From Planctomycetaceae bacterium (GTDB lineage Bacteria; Planctomycetota; Planctomycetia; Planctomycetales; Planctomycetaceae): a stretch of DNA of 33,999 nt. The notes under the pieces were generated by a model that saw only the letters and a program-made list of their open reading frames with translations, was not told the DNA's origin and searched no databases. Below are positions 1 through 8,786 of this stretch, one piece after another; position 1 is the first letter of the stretch, and every line of letters starts with the position of its first letter. The DNA is taken from assembly GCA_021732845.1 (NCBI GenBank), contig JAKFUF010000211.1, positions 1-33,999 of the forward strand, in the 5' to 3' direction. Made by a program: the position numbers and the translations under genes.

Positions 1-422
1 GGTCAATCATCTCCCGCTGCTCCCCACCCCGCCTCACGGCGACGCAGTTGCGGTCGACTACAGGATCAAACTTAAACCTCCTGGCTGGGACTTTCACCCG
101 CCGATTCAACAAACGTGCAAGCGCACGAGGGCTCCAGCTCCTGCTGAGCCGCGGGTAACGGTGCGCGCTGATCCTGGTTATCGGGTCCTGGCAAATGACT
201 CATGTTTCGCCACAAAAAAGCCCGGTCGTCGGTTACTCGCGGCTCGGCAGGAGCCAAGCCCTCCCGCCACGTCGATGACAATGCGGAAAACGAACTTGTG
301 CCCGACTTGTGTAACAACGAGGGGCGACCACCCTTACGAAATCGACCGTGGCTCACGTCATCACTATTCGTGAAGATTCGTGTTATTCGTGGTTCCACCT
401 TTTTCTTGCTCAATAAGGAGCG
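1..422. other. Non-coding stretch with repeat relics
   Basis: No convincing gene is seen. Open frames exist on both strands, but none has a plausible start, a ribosome binding site or family-like sequence. The heptamer ATTCGTG occurs three times at about 10-bp spacing (366-372, 376-382, 385-391). Bases 304-321 resemble one arm of the inverted-repeat element at 15683-15977. The octamer GTGGCTCA lies at 348-355. The stretch follows the 3' end of the DUF3500 gene and looks like degraded repeat DNA. Confidence 0.5.
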
Positions 423-1472
423 CTACTTGGCGATGCCGAAGTCGTGCGTCTCGCTCCGCCAGACGGAGTGGATGTGGTTCGCCTTGTTGCCCTGCGGGTC
501 GGCCTGGACATTGACCAGTTCGAGGACAAAGGTCGGACCCTGCACGCGGTAGTAATGCCCCACGCCGGGCTTGGTGGAACCGGCCCAGGCGAAGTAGACC
601 TTGTCGACGCCAGCCGCTTTCACTTCGGCCAGCCGCACGGCGGTGAGTTCGGGAGCGAGGTTCGCATTGTAGGTTTCCAAGAGCGACCAGAGCGTCTTCT
701 TCTGCGCGTCGGTCATGTCGCTGGCGGCGATCCCCTCGGGCGCATAGGGAGGCGGGGTCGGTGCGCCGGCAGCGCGATAATCTGTGGGAGCCTTCCCGTC
801 GATGATGGCCTTCTTCCGCTGCTCGTCCGTCAGTTGGTTGACGAGATCAAACGCATACTGTTCTTCGTTGGCGAGGGTCCGTGTTCCCTTCTCCGGTCCG
901 CCTGTGACAAACACGCCGACGGTGGCGGGGTTGGCCCCAAAGAAGCTGGGGGTGTCGGCCACAACTTCGCCATCCTTAATGGCAAAGTTCAGCGAAAAAT
1001 GGTGACCCTCAAAGCTCCAGCCCCATTCTCCGGTGTTTTCCGGCTTGCCAAACACGCTGAGGAAGTACCGCTGTGGGTCGCGGATGGGCGAGCCCAGCAG
1101 GGGCTTTTCCCCTTCAAACAGGTTGTTTTCCAGCGACATGATGCGGGCCGCTTTTTCGTAGCCGACCTTGCTCAGGGCGACTTCCAGCAGCTTGTGCACA
1201 AGCTTCTGCTGATCGGCGTTCATTTCCCGCAGTTGCACCCCCTTGCGCGTGGGCTTGGGAATATTGTGCCAGTCGAGCCGCGCCGGGTCGTCGAACTTCA
1301 TCATCACCCGCGACTGGTCCTTCTCGCTCAAGCCCGCCAGCACCGCCTTGGCGGCGGCGGCCATCTCGTGCCCCAGCTTGCGGCCCGTGCCTTCTTCGGC
1401 GCGGACGTGCGTCTGGCCCAGCGCCAGCAGCAGCAGCAGACAAATGACGGAGTAACGTCGGACTTTCAGCAT
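423..1472 (-). CDS. DUF3500 domain-containing exported protein
   Basis: The 349-residue protein starts with a basic stretch and a hydrophobic core (VICLLLLLALGQTHVRAEE), an apparent signal peptide cleaved near residues 20-24. The rest matches what I know of DUF3500: a helical N-terminal half followed by a segment with GEWGWSFEGHHFSLNF and a C-terminal segment ending in HIHSVWRSETHDFG. The biochemical role of DUF3500 proteins is not established; they are frequent exported proteins in planctomycetes. The start at 1472 is preferred over an upstream start at 1583 because GAGG stands six bases before it and the signal peptide then begins at residue 1. It is transcribed away from the ATPase gene at 1845, and the 372-bp spacer between them contains a strong hairpin. 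No operon partner is visible on its strand. Confidence 0.85.
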   Translation of the reverse strand: MLKVRRYSVICLLLLLALGQTHVRAEEGTGRKLGHEMAAAAKAVLAGLSEKDQSRVMMKFDDPARLDWHNIPKPTRKGVQLREMNADQQKLVHKLLEVALSKVGYEKAARIMSLENNLFEGEKPLLGSPIRDPQRYFLSVFGKPENTGEWGWSFEGHHFSLNFAIKDGEVVADTPSFFGANPATVGVFVTGGPEKGTRTLANEEQYAFDLVNQLTDEQRKKAIIDGKAPTDYRAAGAPTPPPYAPEGIAASDMTDAQKKTLWSLLETYNANLAPELTAVRLAEVKAAGVDKVYFAWAGSTKPGVGHYYRVQGPTFVLELVNVQADPQGNKANHIHSVWRSETHDFGIAK

Positions 1473-1595
1473 GGGGATCCTCAACCAGGCAGGTGCATCA
1501 AGTAGCGGTGATGCGTCGGATGTTCGTTCAATTTCCGGCGCGAGGCAAGTGATTGGCCTGAAGCAACGATTTTTAGACCCCACCGAGTTTACCTC

Positions 1596-1662
1596 GGTGG
1601 TGACTGGGCTTTTGCACTACGGCCACCTCGTTTTTTCGTAGTGCAAAGGCCCAGAAACCACC
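1596..1662. repeat. Long imperfect inverted repeat (hairpin) in divergent spacer
   Basis: Arms of 26 nt at 1596-1621 and 1637-1662 pair at about 23 of 26 positions around a 15-nt loop containing a run of T. It is flanked by two further GC-rich palindromic stretches: CCACCGAG pairing with CTCGGTGG around a TTTA loop (about 1580-1600), and a CCCCGGCGAGCGGGGTGGGG segment after 1660. It lies between two divergent genes, where a terminator is not expected. A structured RNA, a mobile palindromic repeat or a regulatory hairpin are all possible. No other gene or element is seen in 1473-1844. Confidence 0.7.
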
Positions 1663-1844
1663 CCGGCGAGCGGGGTGGGGATGTTTTCACAGTTCCCCAC
1701 ACGCGGTCTCCACTGCCAGGATTCACCCGCGCGGACGGGAGTCAAACAGTGTAATATTCCCAACCATCCGGCACCTGCGCCGCCGAATGGCTGCAACTCA
1801 GCGTCCCATCAATCCCGTCATTCTTTTCCCTCATTCACCGCGCC

Positions 1845-4265
1845 ATGCCAGACTACGAAAAGCTCGGAGCATTCTATCTCGGCAAAGTGTTTGACCTGCC
1901 GTCCAAGAAGGCCCAGCAGGAATTTGTCCTGTATGACGCCAAAGATTTGACGACGCATGCCCTGTGCGTGGGGATGACCGGCAGTGGCAAGACGGGGCTG
2001 TGCCTGACGCTGTTGGAAGAGGCGGCGATCGATGGCATTCCGGCGATCGTCATCGATCCCAAGGGCGATCTCGGCAACCTGTTGCTGACCTTCCCCGAAC
2101 TGCGTGGGTCAGACTTCCGGCCGTGGGTCGACAGCGCCGAAGCCACGCGCCGTGGGCAGTCGGCGGATGAGTTTGCGGGAGCCACGGCGAAGTTGTGGAA
2201 AGACGGGCTGGCCGCGTGGGATCAGGATGGCGGGCGGATCGAGCGGTTTCGCAGCTCGGCCGACATCGCGATTTATACGCCCGGCAGTACGGCCGGCCTC
2301 CCGCTTACGATCCTGCGCTCCTTCAACGCTCCCGCTCCGGCCATTCTGCAGAATGCCGAAGCGCTGCGGGAACGGGTGAATGCCGCCACGGCGGGGCTGC
2401 TGGCCCTGTTGGGCATTGATGCCGACCCGATCCGCAGTCGCGAACAAATCCTCGTGGCCAACCTGCTCGACAAGGCCTGGCGCGAGGGGCGCAACTTGTC
2501 GCTGGCCGATTTGATTCGCGACATCCAGAATCCGCCGCTCGCGCGGATCGGCATCATGGATCTGGAGAGTTTTTATCCGTCGAAGGACCGCTTCGATCTG
2601 GCGATGAGCCTGAACAACCTTCTGGCCTCGCCGGGTTTCAGCGTCTGGATGCAGGGCGAGCCGCTGGATATTCAACGGCTGTTGTATACCGCAGAAGGTA
2701 AGCCACGGATTTCGATTCTGTCGATCGCGCATCTCTCGGACGCCGAGCGGATGTTCTTCGTCACGCTGCTGCTGACCGAGGTCATCGGGTGGATGCGGCA
2801 ACAGTCGGGCACCTCGAGCCTGCGGGCATTGCTCTATATGGACGAGGTCTTTGGCTACTTCCCGCCGACCGCCAATCCGCCCAGCAAGACGCCGATGCTG
2901 ACGCTGCTCAAGCAGGCCCGGGCCTTTGGGCTGGGGGTGGTGCTGGCGACACAGAACCCCGTCGACCTGGATTACAAGGGGCTGTCCAACTGCGGCACGT
3001 GGTTCCTCGGCCGGCTGCAGACCGAGCGCGACAAGGCTCGCGTGCTGGATGGGTTGGAAGGAGCCTCGACCGCGGCGGGGCGGTCTTTTGACCGGGCACA
3101 AATTGACAACATTCTGTCCGGTTTGAGCAGCCGCGTGTTTGTGATGAACAACGTCCATGACGATCAACCGGCGATCTTCCAGACGCGCTGGACGCTCTCG
3201 TACCTGCGCGGGCCGCTGTCGCGCGAGCAGATTCAATCGCTGATGGCGAGCCGCAAAGCCACGCTGCCAGCCGACGCGGAACCAGCCGCCATCGCCGCGT
3301 CGGCTTCGACACTCGGTGGCTCCCGGCCGCTGCTGCCGCCCGGCACGGCGGAGTTCTTTGAGCCACGGCGTGGCTCACCGCCCAAGGGTGCCAAGCTCGC
3401 TTACCGACCATCGCTCTTCGGCTCGGCCCGCGTGCATTTCACGCAGACCAGCGCGGCCGTAGATGTCTGGGAGGAACTCCGCTTCGTGGCTCCCCTGGGC
3501 GAACAACTCGCCGCCGAGCCTTGGCCGGAGGCGGAGATTTCCAATGCAGATCCAGAGATGGAGAAGCTCCCCGAAGAAGGAGCGGTGTTCGCCCCGTTGC
3601 CCGGGGACGCCAGCAATGCCAAGCGGCTCGCGTCGCTGACAACACAGCTCAAAGACCAGATCTATCGCATGCACAAGCTGACCTTGTTCAAGAGCACTGC
3701 CCTGCGGCAAACTTCGAAGCCGGGTGAGAGCGAGAGCGAGTTCCGGGCGCGGCTGTCGCAGTCCACGCGCGAGCAGCGCGACCTGCAGGTGGAGAAGCTC
3801 CGGGCGCGGTATGCCCCGAAACTTGCGGCCCTGCAGGAACAGATCCGCAAGGCGGCGCAGCGGAAGGACAAGGAGCAGGACCAGGCGCAGACCTCGACCT
3901 TCAACGCCGCCATCACCATCGGCGCGGGTGTCCTAGGGGCACTGTTTGGCCGGAAGCTGGCGAGTGCCACGAACATCTCCCACGCTGCCAGTTCAGTCCG
4001 GGCCGCCAGCCGAATTGCCAAGGAACGCGGCGATGTGAGCTACGCCAACGAAAACCTCGGAGCCCTGCAGCAGCGCTGCGCCGACCTGGAAGCCGAGTTT
4101 CAGGCCGAGACCGAAAAACTCACCGACAGCGTCAGCCCCGACAGCCTGCCGCTGGAAACAATCTCACTCGCTCCCAAAAAGACCGACATCGCAGTGAAGG
4201 ATGTGGCCATTTACTGGACAGTTTGGGCCGTGGATGAGACCGGGGTGGCGACATCCCTGGCGTAG
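1845..4265 (+). CDS. HerA/VirB4-like P-loop ATPase (DUF853-like)
   Basis: The 806-residue protein has a Walker A motif GMTGSGKT at residues 43-50, the DPKGD motif at 71-75 typical of HerA/FtsK/VirB4-type ATPases, and a Walker B segment LLYMDE at about 329-334. A conserved ATQNPVDLDYKGL segment follows near 368-380, with a Gly-Arg segment (FLGRLQTERDK) after it. The C-terminal third (about 600-690) is Glu/Lys/Gln-rich and probably coiled coil. A short GAGVLGALFGRKLAS stretch and another helical region come next. The family includes DNA-pumping and helicase-type motors, but the substrate of this subgroup is unknown to me. The gene stands alone on the + strand and converges on the membrane protein gene with a 9-bp gap. 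An inverted pair of the octamer TGAGCCAC/GTGGCTCA lies inside the gene at 3359-3377. Confidence 0.88.
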   Translation: MPDYEKLGAFYLGKVFDLPSKKAQQEFVLYDAKDLTTHALCVGMTGSGKTGLCLTLLEEAAIDGIPAIVIDPKGDLGNLLLTFPELRGSDFRPWVDSAEATRRGQSADEFAGATAKLWKDGLAAWDQDGGRIERFRSSADIAIYTPGSTAGLPLTILRSFNAPAPAILQNAEALRERVNAATAGLLALLGIDADPIRSREQILVANLLDKAWREGRNLSLADLIRDIQNPPLARIGIMDLESFYPSKDRFDLAMSLNNLLASPGFSVWMQGEPLDIQRLLYTAEGKPRISILSIAHLSDAERMFFVTLLLTEVIGWMRQQSGTSSLRALLYMDEVFGYFPPTANPPSKTPMLTLLKQARAFGLGVVLATQNPVDLDYKGLSNCGTWFLGRLQTERDKARVLDGLEGASTAAGRSFDRAQIDNILSGLSSRVFVMNNVHDDQPAIFQTRWTLSYLRGPLSREQIQSLMASRKATLPADAEPAAIAASASTLGGSRPLLPPGTAEFFEPRRGSPPKGAKLAYRPSLFGSARVHFTQTSAAVDVWEELRFVAPLGEQLAAEPWPEAEISNADPEMEKLPEEGAVFAPLPGDASNAKRLASLTTQLKDQIYRMHKLTLFKSTALRQTSKPGESESEFRARLSQSTREQRDLQVEKLRARYAPKLAALQEQIRKAAQRKDKEQDQAQTSTFNAAITIGAGVLGALFGRKLASATNISHAASSVRAASRIAKERGDVSYANENLGALQQRCADLEAEFQAETEKLTDSVSPDSLPLETISLAPKKTDIAVKDVAIYWTVWAVDETGVATSLA
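3359..3377. repeat. Inverted pair of over-represented octamer
   Basis: TGAGCCAC and GTGGCTCA face each other across a GGC spacer, forming a perfect 8-bp stem inside the ATPase coding sequence. This is the only place in the window where two copies of the over-represented octamer are paired. Confidence 0.75.
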
Positions 4266-4274
4266 CCTGCCGCT

Positions 4275-6992
4275 TCAGCGCCAGTCCATGATCTTAAAAA
4301 TCCCTTCGCGGCGGGCGATCGTTTCCGGCAGGGCCAGCAGGCGTTCGCGGTAGACGCTCAGTCCCACGGCACCGAGGAACAACAGTCCGCCGCCGATCGC
4401 CAGATAGGCTCCCACGGCCCACTGGGCATAATATCCGGCCGACAGAATCACCAGCAGCAGATACACTCCCAGCGTCGTGCCCCCCAGCAGGGTGGGGGCC
4501 TTGACCTGCCAGCCAAATCCGGTCACCAACATCGCGATCGCCAGGGTGATCAGCGTCAGCTCATCGGGCAGCGAGATTCCCGTTTCATAGCGGTGATAAA
4601 AGACCGCCAGCAGCAACGGCACACTCGCCAGCAACGCACCCATCCAGAGGGCCAGATCGAGGCTGTCGTCGTGGCCGGTGGATTCCCGAAACCGTCCGAT
4701 ATATCCGGCAGTCAGCAGCAGCACCCCCACAATCGTGAGGAACATTTCCAGCTTCTGCCACGGAGCCAGATTGACCTTCAAGACGAGCGTCAGGAAGGCC
4801 ATGGCCGCCACGGCGATCGTGCCGGTCAGGTGTGCCCGTCGCCAGCCACGGTGGGGCACGACAATCGCCCCCACGGCACCCGCCGCCGTGGTCAGCAACA
4901 GCGGCAGGACGGTGTTCCATTCGCTGCGGTCGGCCAGGATGCGTCCGAGGCCCTGAAAGAACGCCGTCAGCAGAGCCACGCCCAGCACGGCATTGGCGCT
5001 CTGAAAGATCGTCAGCCCCTTGCCGCGCAGGACAGTGCTCTGCGTGCCATCGTTGCGGTACAGCGGCGTGGGGGACAGCCCCCAGGAACGGGCGGCAAAC
5101 TGCAGCCCAGTCCCGAGCAGGGCATAGGCCACTGTATAGTACGCCCCAGGAATTTCGGCATAGCTGCAGAACTGCCACACCGCCCCGCAGGCGGCCACGG
5201 TGGCGAAGTAGACGTTGACGCTCCGGCGGCGAATGATCGCCGCCATGCTGTAAAACAGCGTGGCTTCCAAGAAGACCAACCCAAAGATCAGATTTTCGCG
5301 GCGGTCTGCGTAGCGGCTGACCAATTCCACCGCGCCCTCCAGCGTGCCGAGGAGAATGAGCGCGGTGGCGGCATGGGCCACGCGGCCCAGCGGTTCTTCG
5401 GGCGACTTCCCCCGCCACAGCCACGCGGCCGTCAGGTAGGCGATCGGAATCAGCATCAGGAACCCGGCCTGCTCGGCCCACAGGTTGTAACCCTGCATCC
5501 GCAGGATCCCGGCCGCACCAATCACCACGCTGCCCGCGGTCAGGAAGAAATAGGCCGACTCCAACGGCGACTTGCGGTCGCGGAACAGATAAGCCGACTC
5601 CCGCGTCGTCACCGCCACCACCAGCATCGCCGTCACAAAGAACCAGTCCGTCGCGTGACGAATGCTCAACAGGTCGGCGATGTAACTGGTGGCCTGGGCA
5701 TGCAGGCTGACCCCCAGCAGGACGGCCACCAGCGCCAGGGCAAAAGCGATCGGTGACATCGACCGCTGCCACGACTCACCGGTGGCAAAGTCTGCCCGCG
5801 TGGAAAGCAGGTTGATCCCAACGGACAGCCCCGCCAGCAAAATGATGAGCCATTCCAGGGGCAGTCCGTAGCACAGCGAAATGAAGCCCGCCAGCAGACA
5901 AATCGCCGCCAGCACGCTGAACAGCCGGTGCCGCACAACCGCCAGGTCGGAGTAGACGTAGGCATACGCGCCGACGAGCCACAGGATCGCGGGAACGAAC
6001 TGGTTCCGCGTGATCAGGTTGCCCGTCCAGGTGATGTCGAACAGCGTGCGTGACGAATCAAACATCCAGCCGGCAATCTGCGTGACGGCCAGGAACCACA
6101 GGCCGACAACGAGCTGGACGTGGCCTGAATAAAACAACGGCATGCCAAACCGGTCGCGGGTAAAGCCGTTGTCCGTGCCTGAGACCGCAGGAAACGCTGG
6201 TGCCGGCGCGAAGGCCTGGACCAGGTGAATCGAGATCAGTCCCAGCACCAGGGCGGCGATGGTGGCCGGCGGGGGAGACTGATCCAAGGTCGGCAGCAGG
6301 CCCATGCTGTATAGAAACAGGCCGACGGTCAGCGAGACCCCGACCTCGACGGCATACATGAACAGCGGATCGCGGAGCACGTACACCGTGGCGATGTACA
6401 GCAGGCAACAGGCCAGTCCGCCCATCCACAGGTTGCCCCCGACATCCACCAGACCCTGGGCGTGCCAGAACCACAGGTTGAGCGGAGCCACGACGCAGCC
6501 GAGGAACGTGATCGCCCGCCCGGCGACATGGAGTTTGGTTTTGAGGGCGAGATACCAGCCCGTGCCGAGAATCGCCAGTGTGCCCACGACGAACGCCGCC
6601 GCCACGGCCTTCTTTTCCGCGAACAGGCCGATGCTGGTCAGGTAAATCAGCAGGCCCAGGACGCACATCCCGCCGCCAAGGATCAGCATCCAGTGGATCG
6701 ACTGGGGGGACAGCAGCGCCTCGAACATTTGCTGCATGGTCAGCGCCTGCCGCGGTGGCTTGGGCGGCGGCGCGGAGGGTGGATCGAAAAACTCCTCGAT
6801 CTCCATCGCCGATTCATCGGCGGCAGGTGCCGCGGACGCCGATCCACTCACGGCCATCCGGCCGGCCGACACCGCCTCTGGGGCAGAAATGGTCACCTTT
6901 CTGCCACAATAGGGACATTCTGCCCGCGTTCCCGCAAATTCATCGCGGGCCTTGAGAATGCGTCCGCAATCACACCGCACATGGATCGGCAT
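4275..6992 (-). CDS. Large polytopic membrane protein with N-terminal zinc ribbon
   Basis: The 905-residue protein opens with a zinc ribbon: cysteines at 7, 9, 26 and 29 (CDCG and CPYCG). A Pro/Ala/Glu-rich linker follows. From about residue 105 almost the whole length is hydrophobic, with more than 20 membrane-spanning segments by eye. The first (HWMLILGGGMCVLGLLIYLT) and next segments resemble the repeated DUF2157- or SCO7613-like multi-spanning proteins, but that link is by feel only. No catalytic motif or transporter signature was recognised. The start at 6992 is chosen because GGGAG lies six bases upstream and the zinc ribbon then starts at residue 7. An in-frame start at 7253 would add 87 residues of unlikely composition. 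It converges with the ATPase gene; no partner is visible on its own strand. Confidence 0.8.
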   Translation of the reverse strand: MPIHVRCDCGRILKARDEFAGTRAECPYCGRKVTISAPEAVSAGRMAVSGSASAAPAADESAMEIEEFFDPPSAPPPKPPRQALTMQQMFEALLSPQSIHWMLILGGGMCVLGLLIYLTSIGLFAEKKAVAAAFVVGTLAILGTGWYLALKTKLHVAGRAITFLGCVVAPLNLWFWHAQGLVDVGGNLWMGGLACCLLYIATVYVLRDPLFMYAVEVGVSLTVGLFLYSMGLLPTLDQSPPPATIAALVLGLISIHLVQAFAPAPAFPAVSGTDNGFTRDRFGMPLFYSGHVQLVVGLWFLAVTQIAGWMFDSSRTLFDITWTGNLITRNQFVPAILWLVGAYAYVYSDLAVVRHRLFSVLAAICLLAGFISLCYGLPLEWLIILLAGLSVGINLLSTRADFATGESWQRSMSPIAFALALVAVLLGVSLHAQATSYIADLLSIRHATDWFFVTAMLVVAVTTRESAYLFRDRKSPLESAYFFLTAGSVVIGAAGILRMQGYNLWAEQAGFLMLIPIAYLTAAWLWRGKSPEEPLGRVAHAATALILLGTLEGAVELVSRYADRRENLIFGLVFLEATLFYSMAAIIRRRSVNVYFATVAACGAVWQFCSYAEIPGAYYTVAYALLGTGLQFAARSWGLSPTPLYRNDGTQSTVLRGKGLTIFQSANAVLGVALLTAFFQGLGRILADRSEWNTVLPLLLTTAAGAVGAIVVPHRGWRRAHLTGTIAVAAMAFLTLVLKVNLAPWQKLEMFLTIVGVLLLTAGYIGRFRESTGHDDSLDLALWMGALLASVPLLLAVFYHRYETGISLPDELTLITLAIAMLVTGFGWQVKAPTLLGGTTLGVYLLLVILSAGYYAQWAVGAYLAIGGGLLFLGAVGLSVYRERLLALPETIARREGIFKIMDWR

Positions 6993-7430
6993 GTTGTACT
7001 CCCGGCTGACTAAATTCGGTGTGTTCTCGAAAAGGCCGACCCGTGGGCGCGCTGCCACCATCAAATGGTCTGGCAGGCACCCCGTTGACCGGCACGCCCC
7101 CCCGGTCGATCTTGCGCTGATCCGCCCCGAATCAAGACGTGTGTTGTGGCTCGAATATAACGAACAGCGCGGCAGGCATCCGCGAATCGAGTGAAATTTC
7201 GGCGAGTTGGCAGAAAGCGAGATGGGTTGGGAAAACGGCGGGGAGATTTCCATCTGCCTGCGAGGAGTGAATCCACGATTGGCCGCCGTGAAGGCGGAGT
7301 GTCTTCAGCCAGAAGGCTGGAGAAGCTGTTGATGAGTCCGAGTCAGCGGCTCATGCACAGTTGCATCACCCCGAAATGCGAACTGGCCGCTAAAGCGGCC
7401 AGTTGTCTTAACAGCATTCAGAGAAACTAT
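6993..7430. other. Spacer with several short hairpins
   Basis: No gene is seen. On the 7260-7404 side there are small stems: CCGCC/GGCGG near 7281, CAGCC/GGCTG near 7307 and the strong stem at 7381-7404. The remainder is the presumed promoter region of the zinc-ribbon membrane protein gene. No promoter could be assigned with confidence. Confidence 0.4.
7381..7404 (-). terminator. Perfect 10-bp hairpin after the HEPN gene
   Basis: AACTGGCCGC and GCGGCCAGTT form a perfect 10-bp stem with a TAAA loop, starting 26 bases after the HEPN stop codon in its direction of transcription. There is no long T-run after the stem (only CATTTCG). It is therefore a plausible but atypical terminator, or a repeat palindrome. 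Confidence 0.5.
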
Positions 7431-8486
7431 TTACGAGTTGGATCCAGTGGCATGACTCTCACCCTCCAGAATTTGTGGAGATTCAGTTTCTTTGCGGACT
7501 TCAGTCACGAATTCTACGCCAAAAATCGACCGAAAGGCACTTAGAAATTGCTCGTTGGTGCGAAATTCTCGAAAAATTGGCCAACCGATGTATCCATGCA
7601 CGGGCATGTATTTGGAATTCGGCCCAATCTCATGCATCAGCTTTGAAGCATTCTCCCAATCTTCCTTAATACACGCAACTGCAAGGCAAAACTCATGCGA
7701 GCTGCCTGACCACTCCACGACATCCACGATTCGCGAAGCACCTTCTTGATCTCCCGACCATTTTGCAGCCTGTGCATGGTTGATGATGATCATTTTCAAT
7801 GATCGATCACTTCGCTGATGCTGATTTGGAAGTTTGCACAACTCGTGTCCAAATTCTCCCATCCTGCGAGCCAATGTCCAATTTTCGAGTTTTAGAAGGT
7901 CAAACAGCAGCTCCGCCAAGTGCGCATCAGCCGCGGTTATGGCAGGGGTGCCAATTGTCCTCCAGAGTACCTGGCCCAATTTCAACCCGACTTCCGAGAC
8001 CACATCAATCGCATCCAGCAAATACGACTGTGAAACGCCAATCTTCACACCCACCCTGATATTTTGATCCATTTGTACTTTTTCTGACATGCAAAGGTCC
8101 AAATAATGCCGATTTGCGATGCCATCACAATGGGTGATGATGTTCCGCCGTTGCGAGCATTCAACGAACGCCGGCCAGTTGTCGAACTTTCGGAGCGTTG
8201 AAATCTTGAATTTTGTCTCCAATTTTTCAAATATCTTTGTGTAATTTTCACGCAATAACCCATCCAGATCGCTGTTTATTGCTGATTCAATGATCTCATC
8301 CTTTGAATGCTTCAAAAGCTCGGAAAATTGGATTTCCTTCTGCGACAAAGTATGCAGCAATTGGGGAAACCTGCTGTAAAGATCCCGCAGCAGGTGGTTC
8401 AGATATGCGTCGAAGCTGCTAAAAATAGAGACAAAAATCAGCTCCGCGACCATAGCCGCGTGCGAAACTCCCTGAATCGCCCTCAA
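7431..8486 (-). CDS. HEPN-domain protein, putative RNase, with TPR-like C-terminus
   Basis: Read from the TTG at 8486 this is 351 residues. Residues 7-40 (SHAAMVAELIFVSIFSSFDA and onward) form the first HEPN helix. Residues 113-122 are RRNIITHCDG, the RNxxxH motif (R114, H119) that supplies the catalytic Arg and His of HEPN ribonucleases. From about 180 the protein is helical and TPR-like, with LAVACIKEDWENASKLMHEI and a closing GWPIFREFRTNEQFLSAF segment that I recall from uncharacterised HEPN/TPR proteins. HEPN domains act in toxin-antitoxin, abortive infection and RNA-processing systems. The GC is clearly lower than that of dnaN upstream. The frame stays open upstream of the TTG, reading AERLFESQRRLRAIQG, and overlaps the preceding ORF, which suggests that the two may be one frameshifted gene. 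Confidence 0.72.
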   Translation of the reverse strand: MRAIQGVSHAAMVAELIFVSIFSSFDAYLNHLLRDLYSRFPQLLHTLSQKEIQFSELLKHSKDEIIESAINSDLDGLLRENYTKIFEKLETKFKISTLRKFDNWPAFVECSQRRNIITHCDGIANRHYLDLCMSEKVQMDQNIRVGVKIGVSQSYLLDAIDVVSEVGLKLGQVLWRTIGTPAITAADAHLAELLFDLLKLENWTLARRMGEFGHELCKLPNQHQRSDRSLKMIIINHAQAAKWSGDQEGASRIVDVVEWSGSSHEFCLAVACIKEDWENASKLMHEIGPNSKYMPVHGYIGWPIFREFRTNEQFLSAFRSIFGVEFVTEVRKETESPQILEGESHATGSNS

Positions 8487-8761
8487 CCTTCTCTGGGACT
8501 CAAAGAGGCGTTCTGCCCTCGGGCAACGTCCAAGGCATTTTCCGGCGACTTCAGCCTGCCCAGCGCGGCCTGCATCTTTTCGATTTGTTCCTGCACATCT
8601 CGGTCTTGGTTGTCCTGTGCATGCTTCAACTGGGACGCCGCGAGCGCTGACAGCGCCATCATTCGATGATGAAAATTGTCAATAATTGTGGCTGTTTTCT
8701 CATCTGGATTGGCCTTCGGCGGAGTGCCTGTGCTTTCAGTCGGCATCGCATTTGGACTCAA
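8483..8761 (-). CDS. Small helical ORF overlapping the HEPN gene; possible N-terminus of it
   Basis: The 92-residue product starts at a TTG (8761), or at ATG 8746 giving 87 residues. It is Pro-rich at first, then helical and charged (SALAASQLKHAQDNQDRDVQ), likely coiled coil. Its TGA overlaps the TTG of the HEPN gene. Its last ten residues (QNASLSPREG) look unlike the rest. In the -1 frame the DNA instead reads a coherent helix running directly into the HEPN domain. One extra G near 8520 would fuse the two frames into a protein of about 440 residues. It lies 25 bp after dciA in the same direction. No antitoxin family such as MNT nucleotidyltransferase is recognised. No good ribosome binding site precedes either start. 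Confidence 0.5.
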   Translation of the reverse strand: MSPNAMPTESTGTPPKANPDEKTATIIDNFHHRMMALSALAASQLKHAQDNQDRDVQEQIEKMQAALGRLKSPENALDVARGQNASLSPREG

Positions 8762-8786
8762 AATCAGGAGAGGAGAGAAGACAACT

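Noticed and set aside
72-413. 113-codon - strand frame beginning MSKKKVEP
   Set aside because: It has no family-like sequence, and its start comes from a non-coding repeat (ATTCGTG repeats).
444-1505. Long + strand frame of 353 codons over the DUF3500 gene
   Set aside because: It is the antisense shadow of the DUF3500 gene, which has a signal peptide, a ribosome binding site and family motifs.
4593-5756. 387-codon + strand frame opposite the zinc-ribbon membrane protein
   Set aside because: The composition is Gln/His/Arg-rich, typical of the antisense of hydrophobic codons; the other strand encodes regular membrane helices.
7431-8761. HEPN-MNT toxin-antitoxin pair
   Set aside because: The small upstream ORF has no nucleotidyltransferase motif (GSxxxGxxxxxSDxD) and is better explained as the lost N-terminus of the HEPN protein.
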